The notes under the pieces were generated by a model. The model worked only from the letters and a program-made list of their open reading frames with translations, was not told where the DNA came from and made no database searches. The position numbers and the translations under genes are program-made. 26,094 nucleotides of DNA from Eubacteriaceae bacterium (lineage in GTDB: Bacteria > Bacillota > Clostridia > Eubacteriales > Anaerofustaceae): contig JAGACT010000108.1 of assembly GCA_017613995.1 (NCBI GenBank), forward strand, positions 1 to 26,094, given 5' to 3'. Numbering within the stretch: the stretch's first letter is position 1; the number at the start of each line of letters is the position of its first letter. Below, piece by piece: positions 20,833 through 26,094 of the stretch.

Positions 20833-21712
20833 GACATCAAAAGAACGCAGAAGATTCGGGGACAGAAGGGATGCCTGGAGAGTCCGTGAGATGGACGGCC
20901 TGCACACCATGTTTCTTTACGTGTTCCCCAAAAGGACGGAATCGGAGGTATCCCTCACCGAAAGCCTCGACGTCACGGATCTATTGAAGTTCATAAAGGA
21001 GGAGAACGAAGCCGGTGGACTCAATCTGAAATTCTTCCACGCCTTTGTCACTGCCGTGGCCAAAACGGCCCACATGCGTCCGAAGCTGAACTGGTTCATT
21101 TCCGGCAAACGTTACTGGCACCGCAAGGAACTGTCCCTCTCCTTCATAGTGAAGCGGGAATTCGCCGATGGCTCCGAGGAGAGCATGCTCGTGCTCAACT
21201 GCAAACCGGAGCTCACGCTCTACGATATATCGAAGATAATCCTCGGAGATTCCTCAAAACTCAGGAAGGCCGGCCACAACAGCATGGACGATCTTTTGAA
21301 CACCGTGGGAAAGCTTCCCCGCTGGGCCCTTTCGATCCTCTTTTTCGTGCTGGGCCGGCTTGAATACCACGGCATCATGCCCAGGGCCCTGACCGAAGGG
21401 GACATGAACTACTCCAGCATCATGCTTTCGAACCTGGGAAGCATACGCTGCGAGCCTCCGTACCATCATCTCAACAATTACGGGACATGCTCCATGATGA
21501 TCACCATCGGGACCATCCACAAGCAGATGGTCTACGACGAGGAGGGCCGGGGTTCCATGAGGGATATGGTCAACATCTGCGTCACGGCTGACGAGCGCAT
21601 CGCCGACGGATTTTATTTCGCAAAGAGCATTCGGCTCCTCAAGTACATCCTGGCGAATCCGGAGCTTCTTAAAGAGCCTGTGGGAAAGGCCGTGGAGAAT
21701 TACGCGGACTGA
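20825..21712 (+). CDS. E2/CAT-fold acyltransferase-like protein lacking lipoyl domain and catalytic histidine
   Basis: 295 residues. It resembles only the C-terminal catalytic domain of 2-oxoacid dehydrogenase acyltransferases (E2) and the related chloramphenicol acetyltransferase fold. The middle has KFFHAFVTAVAKTAHMRPKLNWF, later IMLSNLGSIRCEPPYHHLNNYGTCSMMITIG, which matches the E2 NLG strand region, and the end TADERIADGFYFAKSIRLLKYILANPELL matches the D-H-R-x-x-D-G motif, except that histidine is glutamate (E257). D261 and G262 are kept. There is no lipoyl or E1-binding domain, and no E1 or E3 gene is nearby. Its ATG overlaps the ThyA-like gene (ATGAGTGA), implying coupled translation and probably a joint function, not yet known. 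Confidence 0.72.
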   Translation: MSETSKERRRFGDRRDAWRVREMDGLHTMFLYVFPKRTESEVSLTESLDVTDLLKFIKEENEAGGLNLKFFHAFVTAVAKTAHMRPKLNWFISGKRYWHRKELSLSFIVKREFADGSEESMLVLNCKPELTLYDISKIILGDSSKLRKAGHNSMDDLLNTVGKLPRWALSILFFVLGRLEYHGIMPRALTEGDMNYSSIMLSNLGSIRCEPPYHHLNNYGTCSMMITIGTIHKQMVYDEEGRGSMRDMVNICVTADERIADGFYFAKSIRLLKYILANPELLKEPVGKAVENYAD

Positions 21713-21733
21713 CTCATGCCGGACAAAATTAAT

Positions 21734-21772
21734 GCCGGAGCTTTTACATCAGTAAAGGTTCCGGCTTTTTTT
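21734..21772 (+). terminator. Rho-independent terminator after the E2-like gene
   Basis: A 14-bp stem with two G-U pairs (21734-21747 with 21752-21765, 4-nt ATCA loop) is followed by seven T. Confidence 0.9.
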
Positions 21773-21773
21773 A

Positions 21774-22151
21774 TCATTTTTCTTTTCTCCGAAGATCGGT
21801 GACGATCCCGAAAACGTTCAGGGCGACCAGGACGGAAACAAACAGTGCCGATGCCTCCTTCAGGTACCATCCTTCCGGTATCCTGCGGCAGAGGAGAGCC
21901 GCCGCTATGCCCAGAATGGCGCAGTAAAGCACCGCCACCAGCCTGAACGTCTTCGCGGCCGCTGAAGCTTCCTTCCTTGCGGCAGCTGCCAGAGCCAGAT
22001 CCGCACCGGCGGCAAGAAGCAGGCCGCAGACGAAATAAAAGAGCATTCTTAGCGTAACCTCCGAATACCACAGTGTCCTGCCGACAACGAAGATGGCCAG
22101 GGCGGATACGGCCAGTGACAGTTCCAGCGACCTCAGTGTTCTTCTGTCCAT
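21774..22151 (-). CDS. Small four-helix membrane protein, function unknown
   Basis: 125 residues; no family recognised. Four hydrophobic segments are visible (about 9-25, 34-56, 68-88 and 98-118), with basic residues at both ends (MDRRTLR... and ...DLRRKEK). AAGGAGG precedes the ATG and overlaps the gpsA TAA, so it is translated with gpsA, 12 nt downstream of it. The partner enzyme makes glycerol-3-phosphate for phospholipids, so a role in membrane lipid handling is conceivable, but nothing in the sequence shows it. Confidence 0.7.
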   Translation of the reverse strand: MDRRTLRSLELSLAVSALAIFVVGRTLWYSEVTLRMLFYFVCGLLLAAGADLALAAAARKEASAAAKTFRLVAVLYCAILGIAAALLCRRIPEGWYLKEASALFVSVLVALNVFGIVTDLRRKEK

Positions 22152-22163
22152 TCTCTCTCCTCC

Positions 22164-23177
22164 TTACCCTTCCGTCTCGCTGCGGCGCCTGCGGTTCATC
22201 AGACCGTTGACCGCCTCCCTGGGGGGAAGCTTTCCCTTCAGGATGCTGTCCACCGCGTTCACGATGGGCATCTCCACCCCGTACTTATCGGCCAGTTCCA
22301 CCGCTGCCTCCAGGGCGTTGATGCCTTCCACCACCATGCCGATCTGCTTTACGGCTTCCCCGGGAGCCACTCCGCTGCCTATCAGGTAGCCGCAGCGGTT
22401 GTTGCGGGAATGCTCGCTGGTGGCGGTCACGATCAGGTCCCCCATGCCCGTCAGTCCGTAGAAGGTGCTGGGCTCGCAGCCCATGGCCCTGCCCAGCCTT
22501 GCCAGTTCCGTGATGCCCCTGGTGATAAGGGCCGCCCTGGCGTTGTCACCGTATCCCAGGCCGCCGCTCATGCCCGCGGCCAGGGCCATGACGTTCTTCA
22601 GGGCGCCGCACAGCTCCACCCCGTAGACGTCATCGTTGGTGTATACCCTCATGACGTCCGTGGTGAATATTTCCTGCACCTTCTGCGCGGCCTGCGGATC
22701 CTTCGAAGCCGAAACGATGACCGTGGGCAGATCCACCGCCACCTCCTCGGCGTGGGTGGGCCCGGAGAGCACCACCATCCTTATATCCTCATGTCCGGGA
22801 CATTTCCCGGCTTCCTCTTCTATTATCTGGCTCATGGTCATGAGGCTGCCCGCCTCGATGCCCTTAGCCACGTCCACCACGAGCTGCTGCCTGCCGAAAT
22901 ACGGGACGGCCTGCGCGGCCACGCTCCTCACGTAGGGGGACGCCACGGCGAACACCACAAGGTCTTTTCCCGACGCGGCCTGCTCAATATCCTTCGTGAA
23001 GGTTATGCTATCAGGGATCTTCATCTCCGGAAGGTTCGGATGAACCCAGGTGCGGTTCAGTTCGTCTATCTCCTTTTCCAGGGCGGACCAGACCGTTACG
23101 TCGTATCCCTTGTTTGCCAGCATTCTCGCCAGGGCGATCCCCCATGTCCCGGGCCCCAGCACTCCGATCTTATACAT
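22164..23177 (-). CDS. gpsA: Glycerol-3-phosphate dehydrogenase [NAD(P)+]
   Basis: 337 residues. It reduces dihydroxyacetone phosphate to sn-glycerol-3-phosphate for phospholipid synthesis. The Rossmann motif is GVLGPGTWGIALARMLANKGYDVTVW, with GPGTWG in place of the usual GAGSWG. VVDVAKGIEAGSL, VVLSGPTHAEEVA, GVELCGALKNVMALAAGMSGGLGYGDNARAALITRGITE and FYGLTGMGDLIVT are diagnostic, and KN in the GALKN segment includes the catalytic lysine. The start at 23177 is preceded by GGAGGTGA six nt away; the longer frame upstream crosses the promoter. The C-terminus is short and basic (NRRRRSETEG). Confidence 0.95.
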   Translation of the reverse strand: MYKIGVLGPGTWGIALARMLANKGYDVTVWSALEKEIDELNRTWVHPNLPEMKIPDSITFTKDIEQAASGKDLVVFAVASPYVRSVAAQAVPYFGRQQLVVDVAKGIEAGSLMTMSQIIEEEAGKCPGHEDIRMVVLSGPTHAEEVAVDLPTVIVSASKDPQAAQKVQEIFTTDVMRVYTNDDVYGVELCGALKNVMALAAGMSGGLGYGDNARAALITRGITELARLGRAMGCEPSTFYGLTGMGDLIVTATSEHSRNNRCGYLIGSGVAPGEAVKQIGMVVEGINALEAAVELADKYGVEMPIVNAVDSILKGKLPPREAVNGLMNRRRRSETEG

Positions 23178-23208
23178 TGTATAGGTCACCTCCGAAAATA
23201 TCTGATAT

Positions 23209-23238
23209 ATGATACCACATTTTCCCGGGCTTTCCCAA
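23209..23238 (-). promoter_or_regulatory. Promoter of gpsA
   Basis: On the minus strand TTGGGA (complement of 23233-23238) and TATCAT (complement of 23209-23214) are 18 nt apart, about 30 nt before the gpsA ATG. Confidence 0.45.
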
Positions 23239-23267
23239 ACGCTCCTCCCTCCGTGATCACCGTAAGG

Positions 23268-23296
23268 TTGACAACAAGGCCCTTTTGGTATATATT
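23268..23296 (+). promoter_or_regulatory. Promoter of the 5'-nucleotidase-family gene
   Basis: TTGACA at 23268-23273 and TATATT at 23291-23296 are 17 nt apart. The in-frame ATG at 23285 lies inside this promoter, so translation starts at 23330. Confidence 0.75.
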
Positions 23297-23329
23297 CGAA
23301 GTAACACAACCAAACACAGGAGGGACACA

Positions 23330-24793
23330 ATGCCTGTAGAAAAGACGATAACCATTCTTCATTCAAACGACATACACGGAGATTTCCTCGCCAAGGACGT
23401 GGAGGGAGTGGAATCCGGGGGCATTTCGAGGCTGTCCGGCTACCTGAGAAAGACCCGCGCGGAAAACCCGAACACCCTCTATGTCATAGCGGGCGACATG
23501 TTCAGAGGCTCCATCATCGACAGCGAGTATAAGGGCCTGTCCACCATCGAGCTCATCAACATGCTCCAGCCGGACGTGGCCACCATCGGGAACCACGAGG
23601 TCGACTACGGCGTGGCCCATCTGCTTTTTCTGGAGAAATGCGCACGTTTCCCCATCATCAACGCCAACATGTTCATCACCACGAACAATTCAAGGCTCTT
23701 CACCCCCTATATCAACCTGACGGTCAACGGTCTGAAGATCCTTCTTATAGGAATACTGACCCAGGAAGTGCTGGCCACCACCCGGCAGGAATCCGTCATA
23801 GGCACCTTCCTGGACGTGGAGGAAGCAGCCAAGGAAGTGGGAATAATCTGCGACAACTACCGCACCACCGCCACGGACCTTACCATCCTGGTGACCCACA
23901 TCGGCTACGAAAAGGACGTGGAGCTGGCGGGGCTTCTGGATCCGGACTACGGGGTGGACATCATCATAGGGGGACACAGCCATACCCTGCTGCCACAGCC
24001 CGTCACCGTGAACGGCGTGCGTATAGTGCAGGCCGGGTCCGGCACCACCCAGATCGGCCGGATGGACGTCACCGTCAACACCATCAAGAAATACATATCC
24101 TCCATCACCTACAGTATAGTCCCCATCAACGAGAACACCTCTCCCCGGGATACGGTCCTCGAGGAGACGCTGGAGCTCTACAAGGGAGAGACGGACAAAA
24201 AGTACCGCAGGATAGTCACCCGCCTGGCCCGCACCCTCACCCATCCCTGCAGGGAGCAGGAAACGGAGGTGGGCAACCTCTACGCGGACATCATGCAGGA
24301 GGACTCCAGCTTCGACATCATGCTGTTCGGCTCCGGCTCCATCCGCAAGCAGCAGCTGGGCCCCATCGTCGAATACCAGGATCTTCTGGAGAACACCCCC
24401 TTCGACGACCCTGTGTACATGCTGGAGGTCACGGGAGAGCAGTTCAGAAGGATGGTCACTCATATCCTCAGGGACGAGGCCTGGCAGGGAGACACGGAAT
24501 TCTACCAGTTCTCCAGGGGCGTCAGGATCGTCTGGTCGAAGAGCCGCCACGAGCTGCTGGAATTCAAGTTCAGGGGAGAAGACATCACCGACGACATGAG
24601 GCTGAAGATAGCCCTGCAGACCTATCACTACAAGAACTTCGACGAATTCCTGGGGGTGCCCCTGGAGGAAGTGAAGCAGAACATGAAGCCCCGGGTCATC
24701 GCCACCAGCGTGAACAACATCCTGGAAGAATACCTCTCCACCCACATGAACCTGGACGCCCACGTGGAAGGACGCCTGGTGGTGGTGGACTGA
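23330..24793 (+). CDS. 5'-nucleotidase/UshA-family metallophosphoesterase, cytoplasmic
   Basis: 487 residues. The N-terminal calcineurin-like domain carries the two-metal motifs: NDIHG (D14, H16), AGDMFRGS (D56), GNHEVDYG (N88, H89), VTHIG and GGHSH. The C-terminal 5'-nucleotidase domain follows from about residue 285 (TETEVGNLYADIMQEDSSFDIMLFGSGSIR, DLLENTPFDDPVYMLEVTGEQF, and VWSKSRHELLEF), which binds the nucleotide. Unlike UshA it has no signal peptide and no anchor, so it should act inside the cell, possibly on nucleotides or cyclic nucleotides. AGGAGG lies just before the ATG. It is a single-gene unit, and the substrate is not fixed by sequence. Confidence 0.88.
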   Translation: MPVEKTITILHSNDIHGDFLAKDVEGVESGGISRLSGYLRKTRAENPNTLYVIAGDMFRGSIIDSEYKGLSTIELINMLQPDVATIGNHEVDYGVAHLLFLEKCARFPIINANMFITTNNSRLFTPYINLTVNGLKILLIGILTQEVLATTRQESVIGTFLDVEEAAKEVGIICDNYRTTATDLTILVTHIGYEKDVELAGLLDPDYGVDIIIGGHSHTLLPQPVTVNGVRIVQAGSGTTQIGRMDVTVNTIKKYISSITYSIVPINENTSPRDTVLEETLELYKGETDKKYRRIVTRLARTLTHPCREQETEVGNLYADIMQEDSSFDIMLFGSGSIRKQQLGPIVEYQDLLENTPFDDPVYMLEVTGEQFRRMVTHILRDEAWQGDTEFYQFSRGVRIVWSKSRHELLEFKFRGEDITDDMRLKIALQTYHYKNFDEFLGVPLEEVKQNMKPRVIATSVNNILEEYLSTHMNLDAHVEGRLVVVD

Positions 24794-24812
24794 AAACGGC
24801 ATAAATATAAAG

Positions 24813-24840
24813 ACACCGCGTACCTTTCGGTATGCGGTGT
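24813..24840. terminator. Hairpin terminator, probably bidirectional
   Basis: A 12-bp stem with one G-U pair (24813-24824, 24829-24840) and a TTTC loop. The plus-strand tail is TTGCTTCC and the minus-strand tail is CTTTATATTTAT, so it serves the converging zinc-ribbon gene at least as well. Confidence 0.7.
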
Positions 24841-24874
24841 TTGCTTCCGGGCGCTTCCGGAATTGTTCTGTTTC

Positions 24875-25051
24875 TCAGATCTCGTTGTACGCGATGATCC
24901 TTGTTACTGTGGGTATCCCCTTCTCATTGAGGGTCATCACCTTGCATTTGTTGTTGGAGAGGAAAATCTCCGAATAGCAGTTACTGCAGAAATACTTTCT
25001 TCTTCCGATCTTACCGAGGAATTTGTATCCGCAGTTAGGACACTCATTCAT
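24875..25051 (-). CDS. Small zinc-ribbon protein
   Basis: 58 residues, missed by length cut-offs. The translation begins MNECPNCGYKFLGKIGRRKYF, then CSNCYSEIFLSNNKCK, and ends IPTVTRIIAYNEI. Two CxxC pairs (C4/C7 and C22/C25) form a probable zinc ribbon, and the basic linker GRRKY could touch nucleic acid. Support for it being real: TTGACA-16-TAAAAT promoter directly upstream on the same strand, a GGAAG ribosome site about 10 nt before the ATG, and a hairpin 34 nt beyond the stop. It is divergent from rpoZ; no specific function can be assigned. Confidence 0.75.
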   Translation of the reverse strand: MNECPNCGYKFLGKIGRRKYFCSNCYSEIFLSNNKCKVMTLNEKGIPTVTRIIAYNEI

Positions 25052-25084
25052 GATAACGTCACTTCCTATCTCTTAATCCATGCT

Positions 25085-25112
25085 ATTTTACACCATATTT
25101 TCCATTTGTCAA
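25085..25112 (-). promoter_or_regulatory. Promoter of the zinc-ribbon gene
   Basis: On the minus strand TTGACA (complement of 25107-25112) and TAAAAT (complement of 25085-25090) are 16 nt apart. Confidence 0.65.
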
Positions 25113-25165
25113 GTGAAAAGTGTTTGTTTTAACCATCAATTAACTCTTAAATTTCTGCGGTTTTA

Positions 25166-25194
25166 TTGACTTGATCTGCGCCGCATTGTAAAAT
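25166..25194 (+). promoter_or_regulatory. Promoter of rpoZ (and probably priA)
   Basis: TTGACT at 25166-25171 and TAAAAT at 25189-25194 are 17 nt apart; the leader to the rpoZ ATG is about 20 nt. Confidence 0.7.
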
Positions 25195-25219
25195 TTAAAG
25201 GTTAAAGGAAGAATAGAAC

Positions 25220-25465
25220 ATGAAAAAGAACCAGCAGAACACCCTCATCTCACCGTCGATCGACGAGCTTATGGAAAAAGTCGACAATAAATACGTGCTC
25301 TCCCTCCTCATAGCCAAGAGAGCCCGCATGCTGGCGGACGGGGACGCACCCCTCACGGAAAATCTCCACATTAACAAAGTCACTACCGCCATCGACGAGA
25401 TCCAGGAGGGAAAGGTCAGACCTTCGGTCTCATCCGGGGAACTCCCCGAAGACACGGAGGAATGA
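25220..25465 (+). CDS. rpoZ: DNA-directed RNA polymerase, omega subunit
   Basis: 81 residues. The omega signature is clear: ISPSIDELMEKVDNKYVLSLLIAKRARML, then PLTENLHINKVTTAIDEIQEGKVR. The subunit helps fold and hold the beta-prime chain. AAAGGAAG precedes the ATG by about 8-9 nt. The short acidic tail (SGELPEDTEE) is normal. In many Bacillota rpoZ sits in gmk-rpoZ-coaBC-priA; here gmk is not upstream and priA follows 57 nt later without coaBC. Confidence 0.92.
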   Translation: MKKNQQNTLISPSIDELMEKVDNKYVLSLLIAKRARMLADGDAPLTENLHINKVTTAIDEIQEGKVRPSVSSGELPEDTEE

Positions 25466-25494
25466 TCCTCGGACAACAGGAAAAAACACCATTT

Positions 25495-25509
25495 GTGCCC
25501 GGGGGGCAC
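25495..25509 (+). other. Hairpin beside the priA ribosome site
   Basis: GTGCCC (25495-25500) and GGGCAC (25504-25509) can pair with a 3-nt loop, ending right next to GGGAG (25510-25514). It could affect priA initiation; there is no U-tract, so it is not a terminator. Confidence 0.35.
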
Positions 25510-25522
25510 GGGAGAATCAGAA

Positions 25523-26094
25523 GTGCTGTATGCCAGGGTATTTATAGACTCCTCTTCCGTGGCGTCCGACCGGATCTACGAATACAGGGTCCCTGACGAA
25601 CTCTGTGACGCGATCCGTCCGGCCATGAGGGTCGGCGTCCCTTTCGGGGCAGGAAACAGACATACACAGGCCTTTGTCGTTTCCCTTTCCGAAGAGTGCT
25701 CCTTCGACCCGGAGAAGATCAAAAGCATATCATATATAGCGGATACCGAACCGGCCGTACCAGACTATCTGGCTGATACGGCCGTTTTTTTGCATGACCG
25801 TTATTTCGCCGGTTACGGGGAAGCGGTGCGTGTCATAGTCCCCTCGATGGACAAACTGAAAAGGAAGGTGACGTACCGTCTCGCAGAAGGCGCCCTGCGG
25901 GAGGACTTCGCAGGGGCTGTTACCGCCAAGGACGCCCCCCTGGCGCAGCGGCTCTATGCGGTGCTTTCGGACGGCAGGGAAAGGAGCCTTGCCAGCATAA
26001 AGAACAGGCCGGATCTCTCCTCCGAGAGGCTCGTGCCGGTGCTCTCGGTGCTGAAGAAGAAGAATCTCATCACCGTGCGGGAGGAATTCATCCC
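25523..26094 (+). CDS. priA: Primosomal protein N' (PriA helicase), N-terminal part, cut by the window end
   Basis: At least 190 codons, open to the window end. Starting at GTG 25523 the frame reads LYARVFIDSSSVASDRIYEYRVP, then AMRVGVPFGAGNRHTQAFVVSLSEE. This is the PriA DNA-binding domain, with the VPFG and YxVP elements that recognise the 3' end of a fork. A winged-helix-like region (LAQRLYAVLSDGRERSLASIKNR and LKKKNLITVREEF) follows; the helicase motor lies outside the window. GGGAG at 25510-25514 is 8 nt from the GTG; no ATG is in frame until residue 36. A terminator-like hairpin with seven T lies inside the gene at 25752-25791. Confidence 0.85.
   Translation, partial: MLYARVFIDSSSVASDRIYEYRVPDELCDAIRPAMRVGVPFGAGNRHTQAFVVSLSEECSFDPEKIKSISYIADTEPAVPDYLADTAVFLHDRYFAGYGEAVRVIVPSMDKLKRKVTYRLAEGALREDFAGAVTAKDAPLAQRLYAVLSDGRERSLASIKNRPDLSSERLVPVLSVLKKKNLITVREEFI
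25752..25791 (+). terminator. Terminator-like hairpin inside the priA coding sequence
   Basis: CGGCCGTA (25752-25759) and TACGGCCG (25777-25784) form an 8-bp stem, with an inner CCAGA/TCTGG stem (25760-25764, 25768-25772), followed by seven T (25785-25791). It has the form of an intrinsic terminator about 230 nt after the priA start. Whether it stops transcription is untested; the same seven T also form a T-TTT-TTG run in the priA frame. Confidence 0.5.

Noticed and set aside
22410..23339. 309-codon plus-strand frame opposite gpsA
   Set aside because: Antisense of a clear gpsA; runs through two promoters.
23638..24804. 388-codon plus-strand frame, H/R/G-rich, inside the nucleotidase gene, and a 370-codon minus-strand frame opposite it
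   Set aside because: Both are out-of-frame readings of a well supported metallophosphoesterase.

Overview
The window reads as chromosomal DNA of a strictly anaerobic Bacillota, most likely a Clostridia-type fermenter or acetogen relative. This is inferred from AGGAGG-type ribosome sites before most genes, sigma-A-like promoters with 16-18 nt spacers, many GC-rich hairpin terminators with U-tracts, a ferredoxin-dependent 2-oxoacid oxidoreductase, corrinoid-methyltransferase-like (URO-D) proteins, and an F-type ATP synthase whose c subunit carries sodium-type ligands. I see no insertion sequences, phage genes, CRISPR arrays, tRNAs or rRNAs. Composition is even, so this looks like core chromosome rather than a mobile island.

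Layout: (1) 129-2896, a four-gene 2-oxoacid:ferredoxin oxidoreductase operon (delta, alpha, beta, gamma) with a near-consensus promoter and a bidirectional terminator. (2) 2912-7089, minus strand: two divergent URO-D/MtaA-like proteins flank a GPH-type transporter. The distal gene has its own promoter, and a palindromic operator candidate lies in the leader of the other transcript. (3) 7167-11898, single-gene or two-gene units: aldo/keto reductase, GyrI-like ligand-binding protein with a BAX-inhibitor-1 membrane protein, a stand-alone SSB, a short FmdE-like protein, a TetR regulator and a two-helix membrane protein. (4) 11923-19824, minus strand: the ATP synthase operon, in the order unknown gene-atpZ-atpI-atpB-atpE-atpF-atpH-atpA-atpG-atpC-atpD. 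(5) 20134-21772: a thymidylate-synthase-fold protein translationally coupled to a lipoyl-less E2/CAT-fold protein. (6) 21774-23238: gpsA and a small membrane protein. (7) 23268-24840: a cytoplasmic 5'-nucleotidase-family phosphoesterase. (8) 24875-26094: a 58-residue zinc-ribbon protein divergent from rpoZ, followed by the start of priA, which runs off the window.

How the parts may work together (inference): the oxidoreductase would generate reduced ferredoxin from 2-oxoacids. In related anaerobes reduced ferredoxin drives Rnf, which pumps Na+ or H+; no Rnf is in this window. The ATP synthase here has all the visible Na+ ligands in both halves of a fused, duplicated c subunit. The GPH transporter family is often Na+-coupled, which would fit a sodium-based cell.

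The strongest unusual points are: the tandem-fused c subunit with two intact ion sites and no separate single-hairpin c gene; the reversed atpC-atpD order; the overlapping thymidylate-synthase-like and E2-like pair, in which each protein has an altered active-site residue; the URO-D pair with a transporter but no corrinoid protein; and a terminator-like hairpin with seven T inside the priA reading frame.
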